Source: Candidatus Niyogibacteria bacterium CG10_big_fil_rev_8_21_14_0_10_46_36 (GTDB taxonomy: Bacteria > Patescibacteriota > Minisyncoccia > 1-14-0-10-42-19). Taken from it: a stretch of DNA of 33,703 nucleotides. The notes under the pieces are model-generated. The model had not been told where the DNA came from, did not search any database, and saw nothing but the letters and a program-made list of their open reading frames with translations. The position numbers were made by a program, and so were the translations under genes. Where the stretch lies: the NCBI GenBank assembly GCA_002772995.1, contig PFCO01000003.1, forward strand, positions 40,092-73,794, read 5' to 3'. Shown here one piece after another: positions 25,605 to 33,703 of this stretch (the first letter of the stretch is position 1; every line of letters begins with the position of its first letter).

Positions 25605-28600
25605 TTAGTTCTCTGAAGTGAGGGTCTCGTGCGCCATATTGGTGCCCGGGAGTCCTGGTACTTCGTAACCGTTTGTGAAGTCTTCGTCAGTAATTGCGCT
25701 TGTAGTGGTTGTTGAGCGCGGAGTCCAGACAAGGTCGTTGTTTGAATCCGTGTTAATTGTGACTGCATCACCCATTTCTGGTGATCCTGTGGTGCCACAT
25801 CCCGTTATACAAACGATTGTCGGGAATGCCGCGTCACCCATGAGCTTCGCTTCTACCGACTCTGTTCCGGTAACAGTTTCAACACCCGTTACATCAGCCG
25901 CAAAGCGGAACCATCGAGTTTCCCCTGAAGGAACTTTGTATGTGGTTGTCGCTGCGTTGCCATCGCCACAAGTGGTCTGGCCTGAATCCATAAAGATGTT
26001 GATATCTGTTCCGTGAAGACCCGTGGTGTTTGCGTTATACGCTGAACCCTGAGAACTCGGCCACGCACACTTACCTGCGTTCAAAAGTCCTGTTGAGCTG
26101 AATGTGCTGTCCGGAGTTGAGAAGCTCGAGTCAGTAAATGCGTAGAGGGCGTATGCAGAGCTCGTACCATTCGCGATCGAACCTGATGAAGATGAGATCT
26201 GGAAGGTAAACTTGTAGAATTCTACATCACCGCCTACCGCGGTTACCTTGAACTTGTAGAAGGTTCGGTCAGAACCTGTCTTGAATGTCTTCTCTGAGCT
26301 AGTCAGGTCGATCTTCGCAAATGAAGGATATGCCTTCATGATGCGAACACCAGTGATTGACGTGTCGCTACCGGTCGGTGAAATAGTCTGTGCAGACCCT
26401 ACACCAACACCGTAGTTACCGCCATTCAAACCAAGCGCCTGAGCATCCCATTGTACTTTCAAGAAGTCTCCTGAACTTACAAGCGGACCTGATACGCTAA
26501 TACCTGAGATGTCACCCTTAACGGTCAGGGTCTTTGAACCATCCTTCGGAATGCGGAATGCTCCTGATGCAATCAATGATGATGTTGCATAGTCGCCCGC
26601 TGCTCCGAATGAGGCAGTACCAATCTGGGTTGAACCATCCCACAGTGTTATCTGTTGGCCAGCAAGGTCAATCGGCGTGTTAGACGCAGCTCCAGTAAGC
26701 TCGAAGTTCACGCGTCGGACATCAATATCCTCGAATGAACCGGAGAACTTAAGTTTTGCAAGCGTTACGCCTGTTGTTCCTGCCTGAACAATGCTGTATC
26801 CCGGTGTTGAATCATTAACAACGGTGTACGAACCATTTGCTTGTACGGTCATTGCCTGACCCACAGAACCGTTTTCTGAGACAGTTGCTGCCTGTCCTGA
26901 TGTTACACCTGTCGGCGTCGGAGTCGAAGCTGTGTTGTAACCCCACTGGAATCCTGTGTTCGCAGTAGCCCCAGAAGAAACATTACACTTCAAGGAAAGC
27001 GTTTTTACTGTTCCCTTTGGAACAGTAAGTCCTGTTCCCAAGAATGTGAATGCTGTTGAGGATGCAACCGCTGACGGGTCTACTGAGTTTGATACCTCAG
27101 TTGATCCATCGTACAGTTTACAGTTTGTTAAATCAGTGGCAGTACCTCCCGTCGGAGTGTTGTACTCAAGCGGAAGTGAAGCAAACCGAATGTCATCACC
27201 AGAGTTTGTCGCGTCAAGTTCGTAATTTGCAAACAAGAATCCTGATGTTCCTGCTACAACGGTCTGAGCAATCGGAACGCTTGAAACGCTGATTGTAACC
27301 GCTGCCGCTTTCAATGTCATCTGATTTCCCGTGATTGCTGATGACGGAGACGGCGTAATTGAAACTCCCGTTGTCTGGCCGGTTACTGTTGACCAGTCAC
27401 TGCTCGGAGTTGTGGATGCCGTTACCGTATCGTTGTTCGCAAAGTCAGTTCCATACTTACCCTTTAGGGTGTATGTCTGTTTGCCAATGGGGAAGATAAC
27501 AGTTTCGGAAAATGTTACAGTCGTGCCACTTCCGTCAGCAGGACCCGCTACCACTACACCGTCCTCGCGGACAAGCGAAATGCTCGTAAGGTCTGCCGCA
27601 GTTGCGCCATTTCCATTGTCATCAACGCCAAGGTTGAAGACAATCTGTGCTACAGAGATAGGTTCACCCTTAACTTCTACATTGAAGCCACCGATGACCT
27701 GGCCGTTAACATTCTCTGCTACGTTTTGCGCAGGAATAGCTGTTGAGCTCTCAACAGTGATAGTTCCTGTATCGATGGTAACCTGATATGCATCAAACCA
27801 TGGGTTTGTTGTCTGGTGGAATGCTCCGTCGTCAGTACCCGCTGTATCGGTTCCTGCCGGAGGAGTAATGTTATACCCGAATGTCTTTCCGTAGAATGTT
27901 ACGTCTGTTCGGCGGAAAACATCAAAGTCAATTGTTCGGCCTGAACCGTCAACAATGTCACCTTTGATGGATGCTTCTACTGAAAACCCTTTCGGGACTT
28001 CAATCCCAGCGCCAAAGTTTGCGCTGTAGTATTTTCCATCTTCGGAAACAACTGCATCATATTCAGTACCGTTTATTACGATCTTAACGTTTGCTAAGTC
28101 GCCAGATGCCGCTGAACCTGACTGGTTGAAGCGAATGTTCTTCAAAAGAAGATCTTCTGCCGAACCTGCTGTGAACTTAACTGAAGTAAAGGTGTATCCT
28201 GTCTCACCTACTTTCTTGTTTACGCTTGCACCCGGATCCAACGGACCGATTGCATTTGTAACACTACCGATAGTAAGCGAGTTGTTCAGTGTGTGAATCG
28301 CTCCCTTTATAGGAAGTGAACCGGATAATGTTGCGGTACCCTTCAAAGCGATCGCTGTAACCGTTAAGAGAGGTGTCTCGCCTACATTAGATGCAAGACT
28401 TGCCGCCATGTCACCCGCAATAGTAATTGTCCGGGTCGTTCCTGCCTTAACAGTGAAGTCTTCGGTCAATGTTGCTTGGTGAAGTGAGTTCAATGTCTTT
28501 GAAAGCCCGATTCGGGTTCCATCTTGGTCGATCAACACAATACCGCTGAATGCGCTGTCCGCACCCAACCCCTGCCGTTCAACAGTTATTGAGTCTACGA

Positions 28601-29246
28601 TTACATCGCTCGCTCCCGCGCTCAATGTAATAACCGTAAACGGAACTCCTTGTGCGTTCTTTACCGCCAAGGAATCTGCCGGCTGTGTGCCTGCCGCTAC
28701 CAACAAAGTGCCTGCTGAAACTGGCGTTGTCGGTGTTGTTGGCGTTGTCGGTGTGGTTGGAGCCGTGGTGCCGTACAATGCGTTTAATTTAGCTCGCGTG
28801 GACGGACCTACAAAACCTGTAGGAGCCGAGAGTCCCACCGGAGTCAAAACTTCAGAAGCATATTTGTTCTGAAAGCAATTTACTCCGTCACGCGTGATGG
28901 GACCAAAATATCCTGTGTAGGATGCAAAGTTGAAGCATCCTTCCAAATCCAATGCTTGCTGGAGAGCAGAAACTTCAGAATTGTTCATATCCATGGAAAG
29001 GTTTGTGTTAAACACATGGAAGAATCCTGATTGGCTACCGCCGCCTCCCTGCAAACCTGAAAGCTGTGATTGCAATGTTGAAATCTGCGCTAACAGTGCT
29101 TGGATTTGTGCTTGAAGATCAGCAACTGTTTGTGCCTGGGCTGCTGCCGGAATAAAATATCCGACTCCTCCAAGCCACAATGCAGTTGTTACACTCAGAA
29201 CGGTAGAAGCAATTTTTGCTTTCGCCGTTCCTCTTAAGCTACTCAT
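25605..29246 (-). CDS. Giant surface (S-layer-like) protein with coiled coil and peptidoglycan-binding domain
   Basis: This is a 1213-aa exported protein. The domains in order are: signal or anchor helix (residues ~8-39, ending AAAQAQ); coiled coil (41-66, DLQAQIQALLAQISTLQSQL); Gly-rich turn; a peptidoglycan-binding-type domain (83-158, ALQQALDLEG then YFGPITRDGVNCFQNKY and GFVGPSTRAKLNAL); a Pro-Thr repeat linker (about 161-176); and then about 1000 residues of Thr/Ser/Gly-rich beta domains resembling repeated Ig-like modules. Cys104 and Cys134 may form a disulfide. Such proteins are good candidates for the CPR surface layer, with the binding domain holding the wall. The upstream region is unusually long, and an AGGAG lies too far (26 nt) from the ATG. 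Confidence 0.85.
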   Translation of the reverse strand: MSSLRGTAKAKIASTVLSVTTALWLGGVGYFIPAAAQAQTVADLQAQIQALLAQISTLQSQLSGLQGGGGSQSGFFHVFNTNLSMDMNNSEVSALQQALDLEGCFNFASYTGYFGPITRDGVNCFQNKYASEVLTPVGLSAPTGFVGPSTRAKLNALYGTTAPTTPTTPTTPTTPVSAGTLLVAAGTQPADSLAVKNAQGVPFTVITLSAGASDVIVDSITVERQGLGADSAFSGIVLIDQDGTRIGLSKTLNSLHQATLTEDFTVKAGTTRTITIAGDMAASLASNVGETPLLTVTAIALKGTATLSGSLPIKGAIHTLNNSLTIGSVTNAIGPLDPGASVNKKVGETGYTFTSVKFTAGSAEDLLLKNIRFNQSGSAASGDLANVKIVINGTEYDAVVSEDGKYYSANFGAGIEVPKGFSVEASIKGDIVDGSGRTIDFDVFRRTDVTFYGKTFGYNITPPAGTDTAGTDDGAFHQTTNPWFDAYQVTIDTGTITVESSTAIPAQNVAENVNGQVIGGFNVEVKGEPISVAQIVFNLGVDDNGNGATAADLTSISLVREDGVVVAGPADGSGTTVTFSETVIFPIGKQTYTLKGKYGTDFANNDTVTASTTPSSDWSTVTGQTTGVSITPSPSSAITGNQMTLKAAAVTISVSSVPIAQTVVAGTSGFLFANYELDATNSGDDIRFASLPLEYNTPTGGTATDLTNCKLYDGSTEVSNSVDPSAVASSTAFTFLGTGLTVPKGTVKTLSLKCNVSSGATANTGFQWGYNTASTPTPTGVTSGQAATVSENGSVGQAMTVQANGSYTVVNDSTPGYSIVQAGTTGVTLAKLKFSGSFEDIDVRRVNFELTGAASNTPIDLAGQQITLWDGSTQIGTASFGAAGDYATSSLIASGAFRIPKDGSKTLTVKGDISGISVSGPLVSSGDFLKVQWDAQALGLNGGNYGVGVGSAQTISPTGSDTSITGVRIMKAYPSFAKIDLTSSEKTFKTGSDRTFYKFKVTAVGGDVEFYKFTFQISSSSGSIANGTSSAYALYAFTDSSFSTPDSTFSSTGLLNAGKCAWPSSQGSAYNANTTGLHGTDINIFMDSGQTTCGDGNAATTTYKVPSGETRWFRFAADVTGVETVTGTESVEAKLMGDAAFPTIVCITGCGTTGSPEMGDAVTINTDSNNDLVWTPRSTTTTSAITDEDFTNGYEVPGLPGTNMAHETLTSEN
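28714..28764 (-). repeat. Short tandem repeat encoding the Pro-Thr linker
   Basis: Near-identical 9-bp units (GGTGTTGTT/GGCGTTGTC on the plus strand) encode repeated Thr-Pro-Thr in the surface protein. Each unit is a multiple of three, so gain or loss would change linker length without a frameshift. Confidence 0.75.
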
Positions 29247-29261
29247 ATGTGATAATGAATG

Positions 29262-29302
29262 ACTCTTTTTTTCTCCTGCTTAAAGCGGGATTCAAAAAGA
29301 GT
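29262..29302 (-). promoter_or_regulatory. Leader hairpin before the surface-protein gene
   Basis: On the minus strand ACTCTTTTT pairs perfectly with AAAAAGAGT, and CC-x-GCTT pairs with AAGC-x-GG inside. The stem buries an AGGAG sequence. The element ends about 15 nt before the ATG and could control RNA stability or ribosome access. Confidence 0.5.
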
Positions 29303-29618
29303 TTTGAGAAAGATAGATATGATCTCGACAATTGACCACATGATAACTTTCTCGAATGTTCAAACAATTAATAATTCTTGAATGGGAAAAATCTACGATA
29401 TTAAGAAGTTAAGCCATAAGAGAATGGAAACCATTCCTCATCGACCTAGCTTTCCGATGCTCATACATATATATACCAGCATCAAGCAACTTCTTGTCCT
29501 TGCTTTATCTGTCAATACACACAATAAGAATGTAGAAATAAATTCGTACATTTTTATAACAATCAATCCGTGCTTCCTTTTATATATTGCTGTCAATGTT
29601 CTTCCCTAATCCTGTCGA

Positions 29619-29636
29619 GGGAAATAATTATTTCCC
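29619..29636. promoter_or_regulatory. 18-bp perfect palindrome
   Basis: GGGAAATAA is followed by its exact complement TTATTTCCC in the surface-protein leader region. It could be a dimeric repressor site or an RNA hairpin; there is no T-run typical of a terminator. Confidence 0.4.
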
Positions 29637-29815
29637 CTTTTCTACACGCATCATTGCGCACAGTGAAGGAAAAATAATGTTTAATTTTTTAAAAAAATAA
29701 TTCAGGCAAACGGATACAGGAAACCAGCCAGTCATATGGCTTTGATAAAAAATTTTTACACTCTACATAAATAACTGCATTTACACTCTTCACCAGTCAT
29801 TCTTCCTTATAATTT

Positions 29816-29844
29816 ATTATAGATACAGCGAAAAATGCTTGCAA
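29816..29844 (-). promoter_or_regulatory. Candidate promoter of the surface-protein gene
   Basis: TTGCAA (29839-29844), 17 bp and TATAAT (29816-29821) would give a leader of about 560 nt. The -35 box lies inside the left arm of an 11-bp inverted repeat, and a TTATCCACA box (29853-29861) lies 8 bp upstream. Confidence 0.55.
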
Positions 29845-29894
29845 AATAGTACTGTGGATAACTTAAAACACTTATTTTAGGCTCTATTTTGCAA
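29839..29894. repeat. 11-bp inverted repeat spaced by 34 bp
   Basis: TTGCAAAATAG (29839-29849) and CTATTTTGCAA (29884-29894) are exact inverted copies. The left copy overlaps the -35 box of the candidate surface-protein promoter, suggesting a two-site operator about three and a half to four helical turns apart. Confidence 0.5.
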
Positions 29895-30038
29895 TTCGTC
29901 AATCTATGCCAACGCCCCTTAAAAACCTTATTTTTCTTGCTTCTCTATAGGATAAAACAACACAAAATAGAAGGTCAATGAATAATGCGCCAAACAATAA
30001 ACAAATATCCTGTCAACTGCCCTATATAATAGGTAAGG

Positions 30039-30878
30039 CTACCCCTGAGCACTTAACACATAGCGTCTCCAGCGTTTATCTCCATACTTGCGTATAACTC
30101 CCGTATCCACAAGCGCAAGGAGGTCTCGTTGTATGGTTTTTTCGCTCACTCCTCCGAAATACGCAGCAACATCGCTCACGCTCACTTCGCCGCGCTCTCG
30201 AACAATAGATACAATTTTGTCCTTTCTTTCTGAAGAATCTTCTGTCGGCTGATTGCCCCCGAGTGCCCGCTCCGTCGTTTTCAATTCTTTTTCTTTTCTA
30301 AAATCGCTTTCTCCTTTTTCCTGAAAAGCATTTATTGGTGGAGAAAAATATTGCCCAGAAAAATGATTTTTTTCTTCTCCCCCAGAAACATCGTTCCTTG
30401 AAATTTTTTCTATTTTGTTTTCTGGTAAAGAAATGTGTCCGTTAGATAAATTATTTTTTTCTTTTTTGTCTTTTAATATCTCTTCAATTGATCTCATGGA
30501 CAATTGTTTTTTGGAATCGGGCAAAATACTTTCTTTCTTGTCTTTTATGAAATCGAGAAGCATATGATACTCCTTTATGAGAATCTCGAAGTTGGTCCGA
30601 GAAATAAATGTTCCCAGCGACGCCAATTCCAGCGCATTAATCACGCGAGGAATTATTTTTTCTGCTTTGTCAATATACTTCTCCCGTTCATACGCCGTTG
30701 AGTCCTCGATATTTGAAAATATTTTGAACACAAAAATTCCTTCTTTGCGCAAATGCCACTTTAGCGGCTCCTTGTCCGGGAAAATATCAGTTATCCTGTA
30801 AAGTGCTTCGGTAATTTTTTGCGCACGACTTCGCAAATATTCGCAGTATATATTTGGGTTATGAGAAGATTGCTTCAT
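30039..30878 (-). CDS. DeoR-type helix-turn-helix regulator with helical N-terminal domain
   Basis: In this protein of about 279 aa the first ~115 residues are all-helical (AQKITEALYRITDIFPDKEPLKWHLRKEG and ALELASLGTFISRTNFEILIKEYHMLLDFI). They resemble a domain I have seen repeatedly in Parcubacteria regulators. A long charged, disordered stretch follows. The last ~60 residues are a DeoR-like winged helix: KDKIVSIVRERGEVSVSDVAAYFGGVSEKTIQRDLLALVDTGVIRKYG. No sugar-phosphate-binding DeoR domain is present. The start at MKQSSHNP is chosen over an ATG 27 bp upstream lying in the A/T-rich leader. Repeated GACATT sites overlap its promoter, so autoregulation is likely. Confidence 0.8.
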   Translation of the reverse strand: MKQSSHNPNIYCEYLRSRAQKITEALYRITDIFPDKEPLKWHLRKEGIFVFKIFSNIEDSTAYEREKYIDKAEKIIPRVINALELASLGTFISRTNFEILIKEYHMLLDFIKDKKESILPDSKKQLSMRSIEEILKDKKEKNNLSNGHISLPENKIEKISRNDVSGGEEKNHFSGQYFSPPINAFQEKGESDFRKEKELKTTERALGGNQPTEDSSERKDKIVSIVRERGEVSVSDVAAYFGGVSEKTIQRDLLALVDTGVIRKYGDKRWRRYVLSAQG

Positions 30879-30902
30879 AAAAAAATAAAAAATAGAAAAG
30901 TC

Positions 30903-30955
30903 CATATACTAATGGACATTTAAGACATTATAACAGACATTAAAGTCTATTGGAC
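30903..30955 (-). promoter_or_regulatory. Promoter and repeated operator of the DeoR-type gene
   Basis: A TATAAT (30927-30932, minus strand) sits among repeats. On the plus strand GACATT occurs at 30915, 30924 and 30936, followed by its inverted form in AGTCTATTGGACA. GTCCAT-N6-ATGGAC (about 30901-30918) forms a separate inverted repeat. The possible -35 TTGTCC lies at a 19-bp spacing. The density of sites around one -10 box is typical of a self-repressed gene. Confidence 0.6.
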
Positions 30956-30961
30956 AAGGTA

Positions 30962-32164
30962 TTATTTTTCTTGAGAGACATCCTTTACCCCTACAATCCG
31001 AAGCGCTTCTTCTACCGTTGTTACCCCTCGAGAAACTTTGCTTATCATCGCTTCCCACAGGCTCTTTGTCCCTTTTTTCTGGAACACACCCCCCAATTGA
31101 GATATATTCTTCCCCTCCATGATATACGATTTTATCTCTTCATCAAATACCACTACTTCAAAAACCCCCTCTCTGTCCAAATAACCACTTCCTCCGCATT
31201 CTTTACAGCCCCTCCCCCACTTAAGAGAAATGCCAGAAAGCGAATCCCCGAGAACATCTTTTTCAAATTTGCTTAATGTATACGGTTCCTTACATTTTTC
31301 GCAAATTTTTCTTACAAGCCTCCCGGAGACGACTCCAATAAGAATGTGAGAAATAACTGAGCGAGGAACACCCATTTCTAAAAAACGGATCACTATCCCA
31401 GGAACATCAAATGTGTGAAATGTCGCGAACACAAGAATGCCTGAGAGCGCTGCCTGAACAGACATTTGCACCGTTTCAATATCACGCAACTCTCCGAGCA
31501 TGATAACATCGGGGTCTTGACGCACAACAGCCCGAAGCGCCTTAGGGAACGTGAGCCCTATATTTTCACGAACTTGCAGCTGTCTGATAGTGTCCATTTG
31601 AAATTCTATAGGGTCTTCTATGGTTACTATGTTGTTGCTAGGCGTATTAAGTGTTTTTAAAACCGAATACAAGAGAGTTGTTTTCCCCGCCCCCGTAGGA
31701 CCAGTAATGAGACACATCCCGTATGGCAGAGCGATCATTCGTTTTATATCCGCAAGCTGATTAAACTCAAATCCGAGACTTTCAAGCCCCATCATTGCAT
31801 CCTTCCTATCTAGGAGACGTAGTACAGCCGCTTCCCCGAATGTTGTTGGATATGTAGATACCCGAAGGTTATAAATCTTGCCATCTTTATCATATATCTC
31901 AAAGTGTCCGTCCTGAGGAAAGCGCTTTTCCATTATCTCCATACTTGCAAGAACCTTTATCCGAGATATTATCTCGTCTTGTCCCTGCTTTTCGAATACT
32001 TCAACCGGATGCAAAAAGCCGTCTACCCGAAAACGGATACCGAATGAATCCCGCGCCGGCTCAAAATGTATATCGCTTGCTCGCTCTGTTATTGCGCGGC
32101 GCAATACGGAATCAACGAGGTCAGTTATATTTTTATATTGGCGTCCTCCTGGTTCTTCAGCCAT
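30962..32164 (-). CDS. PilB/GspE-type secretion ATPase, short form
   Basis: This 400-aa ATPase starts directly at the N2 domain (RRAITERASDIHFEP, FRVDGFLHPV) and lacks the N-terminal MshEN region of full PilB. The motor has Walker A GPTGAGKTT (154-162), Asp box TIEDPIEF, Walker B DPDVIMLGELRD, and a His box with the variant ATFHTFD. Two Cys pairs (CEKC and CKEC) form the usual zinc site. It would power assembly of type IV pili or a related system at the membrane. No pilin, PilC or PilM gene is beside it, so the partner genes must lie elsewhere. TATACT lies 6 nt before its ATG, suggesting leaderless initiation. Confidence 0.9.
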   Translation of the reverse strand: MAEEPGGRQYKNITDLVDSVLRRAITERASDIHFEPARDSFGIRFRVDGFLHPVEVFEKQGQDEIISRIKVLASMEIMEKRFPQDGHFEIYDKDGKIYNLRVSTYPTTFGEAAVLRLLDRKDAMMGLESLGFEFNQLADIKRMIALPYGMCLITGPTGAGKTTLLYSVLKTLNTPSNNIVTIEDPIEFQMDTIRQLQVRENIGLTFPKALRAVVRQDPDVIMLGELRDIETVQMSVQAALSGILVFATFHTFDVPGIVIRFLEMGVPRSVISHILIGVVSGRLVRKICEKCKEPYTLSKFEKDVLGDSLSGISLKWGRGCKECGGSGYLDREGVFEVVVFDEEIKSYIMEGKNISQLGGVFQKKGTKSLWEAMISKVSRGVTTVEEALRIVGVKDVSQEK

Positions 32165-32170
32165 GTATAT

Positions 32171-32176
32171 AGTATA
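32171..32176 (-). promoter_or_regulatory. -10 box of the PilB-type gene
   Basis: TATACT lies 6 nt before the ATG at 32164, within the 36-bp gap after the VTT gene. No matching -35 is visible, so read-through from the upstream gene is also possible. Confidence 0.4.
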
Positions 32177-32200
32177 TCACTCCCCACCCGCGCAACGGAA

Positions 32201-32863
32201 CTATGATGACGCGTGCTTTCTCATCTTTCTTCGAAGTGTGTAAAGGCTTGCTCCCGTAATGCCGAGCATGACACCGAGCATTACGATAAAATAAAATGGA
32301 TTTCCCGCCAAAAAAGCGTCGCTTAAATATACAAGCGTTGTTGCTGAGAATATTTCATAAGTAATTGTTGCAATAACATATTTCCCAAAATGATATCTGA
32401 CAATACCTAAAACATAGCCCGCAATTTCGGATGGAATCGCAAACCGAAACAATACAACAAGTCCGAATTGCGCTCTTCCTGATATATGGCTCTTGTAATA
32501 TTCGATTTTTTCCGTAGTCCCCGTGTGCGAAAGAAACGGCTCCCGTAAGGCGCTTCCGATAAAGTAAATGATTATCCCCCCGATAAGCCAGCCGGAAACA
32601 AGCAGCACAATAGTAAGCGATTCACCCCATGCAGGAATGACCAGAGGGACAAGCGGAGCGCTCGAAAATGGGGAGACAACCACAGCAACCACCGCAAGCA
32701 TCACAAATACCAGCACTGCAAGGATTGGGCTTTCGTGGATATAAGTCTCTATAAAATTTTGAGCCTCTGCAAAGACACTTTGGAGAAATCCGGAAGACCA
32801 AAAAATTACCCCTATAAGAATAAGGAGAAGGGCAAAAAATATATGTCTTTTCTCAAAAATCAT
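32201..32863 (-). CDS. VTT-domain (DedA/TVP38-type) membrane protein
   Basis: This 220-aa protein has about six hydrophobic segments. The VTT core is visible: VVVSPFSSAPLVPLVIPAWGESLTIVLLVSGWLIGGIIIYFIGSALREPFL, then GLVVLFRFAIPSEIAGYVLGIVRYHFGKYVIAT. Members of this family move or scramble lipids, including undecaprenyl phosphate in some DedA proteins. Which lipid is handled here cannot be read from the sequence. The C-terminus is basic (LRRKMRKHASS) and cytosolic by the positive-inside rule. It stands upstream of the PilB-type gene on the same strand and diverges from the secreted protein at the window's end. Confidence 0.85.
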   Translation of the reverse strand: MIFEKRHIFFALLLILIGVIFWSSGFLQSVFAEAQNFIETYIHESPILAVLVFVMLAVVAVVVSPFSSAPLVPLVIPAWGESLTIVLLVSGWLIGGIIIYFIGSALREPFLSHTGTTEKIEYYKSHISGRAQFGLVVLFRFAIPSEIAGYVLGIVRYHFGKYVIATITYEIFSATTLVYLSDAFLAGNPFYFIVMLGVMLGITGASLYTLRRKMRKHASS

Positions 32864-32923
32864 TTTTAAATGTATTGAAAAATAAGGGTTTTAGGGCCTA
32901 ACAGCATAAAGCCCCGTAATCAC

Positions 32924-33008
32924 TTGACTTTATTTATACGTTAGTATATAATAGGCAGGATTTAAGGGTAAGTCAAACCCTTGGAAATGGTTTTCTATAT
33001 ACTATAAT
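32924..33008 (+). promoter_or_regulatory. Tandem promoters of the right-end secreted protein
   Basis: P1 is TTGACT (32924-32929), 17 bp, TATAAT (32947-32952). P2 is TTGGAA (32981-32986), 16 bp, TATAAT (33003-33008), giving a leader of only a few nt before the ATG at 33022. A small AAGGGT/ACCCTT hairpin overlaps the space between them and could be an operator or RNA stem. Confidence 0.75.
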
Positions 33009-33021
33009 TTAATCTTATTCC

Positions 33022-33703
33022 ATGAACACCATCAATAAAAATATGAAAAATACCTTATTTTTTGCAGGTCTTGTGGGGATTGCTGTATTTTTGGCGGTTT
33101 CGCCAATGGTCACTTCAGCAACCTCCAACACCGCAACTATTATTGCTACAAAAATTGTTTGTAATAGCGAATCGGATCTCCCTAACTGGGGAAATGCTAG
33201 TAGCGATACAAATATTACCGCAAACACCGCCTCAAGCTTTCTTGCGTCGCACCCAAACTGCCACGCAGAAGCTGGTTGGAGTTTTCAATGGGGATTTTCG
33301 CGTGATGGAGCTCAAAACCCAGGAGATTCATTTGTCGGTGCTGCAGGTTCGCCGTGGCAGACATTTGGCGTAACGGATTCTAACGGACGCACAAGCGTGC
33401 AAGTCCCCCTGAGTCAGAATAGCAGCAATACCGTTTGGATACGCGAAGTTTTGAAATCAGGATATATTCCCTTTGCACACCCCTCAAATACAAGCGCGGA
33501 ACTGTATTGTAATACTGATAATTGGAAATACGATAACTATGACCGCGTTGATAACCCGCAAGCCGGCGGAACATATTACTGTATTGCGTTTAATGTATTG
33601 AACGCGCCGCCTCCAGCATCCCCTACTGTAGATATCAAAGCAAACGGCAGTGATGGACCGATCACCATCGGATACAATGCAAGCGCGACAATAAGCTGGA
33701 CAT
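33022..33703 (+). CDS. Secreted cell-surface protein, N-terminal part (cut by window end)
   Basis: At least 227 residues run off the right edge. A signal peptide (MKNTLFFAGLVGIAVFLAVS from Met8, cleavage near VTSA) is followed by a domain with Cys residues spread through it. That domain carries GWSFQWGFSRDG, FGVTDSNGRTSVQVPL, WIREVLKSGYIPF and GGTYYCIAFNV, resembling the SpaA/collagen-binding B-type surface fold. After a Pro-rich hinge comes a second module starting PTVDIKANGSDGPITI and ending SATISWT, a motif common in CPR extracellular proteins. It is probably a surface adhesin or matrix component. There is no SD before the ATG. Confidence 0.82.
   Translation, partial: MNTINKNMKNTLFFAGLVGIAVFLAVSPMVTSATSNTATIIATKIVCNSESDLPNWGNASSDTNITANTASSFLASHPNCHAEAGWSFQWGFSRDGAQNPGDSFVGAAGSPWQTFGVTDSNGRTSVQVPLSQNSSNTVWIREVLKSGYIPFAHPSNTSAELYCNTDNWKYDNYDRVDNPQAGGTYYCIAFNVLNAPPPASPTVDIKANGSDGPITIGYNASATISWT

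Larger units (their letters stand above)
29247..30038. other. 790-bp A/T-rich region upstream of the surface-protein gene
   Basis: No gene is supported here. On the minus strand it holds a promoter about 570 nt upstream of the surface-protein ATG, a hairpin in the leader next to the gene, an 18-bp palindrome and a widely spaced inverted repeat, listed separately. A short plus-strand frame (29382-29609) has no start signal or recognisable product. Confidence 0.7.

Noticed and set aside
29247-30038. Replication origin
   Set aside because: The region is A/T-rich and has one DnaA-type box, but no box cluster, no dnaA, dnaN or rpmH nearby, and similar single boxes elsewhere in the window.

Overview
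The window looks like a chromosome fragment of a Patescibacteria (CPR) bacterium, most likely a Parcubacteria/Paceibacteria lineage. The reasons are its compact RpoB (1083 aa) and several families I know mainly from that group: a SEDS protein paired with a DCGG-motif membrane protein, an inactive nucleotidyltransferase fused to a helix-turn-helix, a very large coiled-coil plus peptidoglycan-binding surface protein, and secreted proteins ending in a Val-x-Ile-x-Ala-Asn-Gly-Ser-Asp-Gly module. TGA is used as an ordinary stop (rsmE and the DUF167 gene), so the Gracilibacteria/SR1 code does not apply. Most genes lie on the minus strand.

Layout. 1-0.9 kb (plus strand): the end of rpsF, then ssb and rpsR. 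0.9-4.6 kb (minus): ftsK, a small Ig-like membrane protein and recA. 4.6-11.7 kb (minus): rpoB-rpoC behind a consensus promoter. 11.8-13.7 kb (minus): the DCGG membrane protein and rodA. 13.8-17.3 kb (minus): 23S and 5S rRNA with no 16S beside them, preceded by a consensus promoter and a leader that can form a terminator or a competing helix. 17.4-20.7 kb (minus): an MscS-type TM-helix protein, a DUF7768 phage-type gene just downstream of tRNA-Val(CAC), the HTH/nucleotidyltransferase protein, and rplJ-rplL behind a classical L10 leader with attenuator. 20.8-21.6 kb (plus): an orphan secreted protein with an outer-membrane-type C-terminus. 21.7-25.3 kb (minus): rsmE; a group made of a 34-aa membrane peptide, DUF167, nth and a P-loop/CYTH fusion; and a TPR protein. 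25.6-30 kb: the giant surface protein and its 790-bp upstream region. 30-32.9 kb (minus): a DeoR-type regulator, a PilB/GspE-type ATPase and a VTT-domain membrane protein. 32.9 kb to the end (plus): a second secreted protein, cut by the window edge, behind tandem promoters.

How the parts work together. The core is growth machinery: transcription (rpoBC), translation (23S, 5S, L10, L12, S6, S18, RsmE, tRNA-Val), recombination and chromosome segregation (RecA, FtsK, SSB), base-excision repair (Nth) and cell-wall elongation (RodA). The right third is cell surface. Three growth operons share the promoter form TTGACA-N16-TATAMT (rpoBC, 23S-5S, rplJL).

Expression signals are the most unusual theme. 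Many genes lack a Shine-Dalgarno (SD) sequence. Several have a -10 box only 6-10 nt before the start codon, which implies leaderless mRNA. Clean SD sequences occur in front of just three accessory-looking genes. The 23S gene, about 3.1 kb, carries three extra structured segments, one a three-way junction capped by GCAA tetraloops. I saw no CRISPR array, transposase or prophage block.
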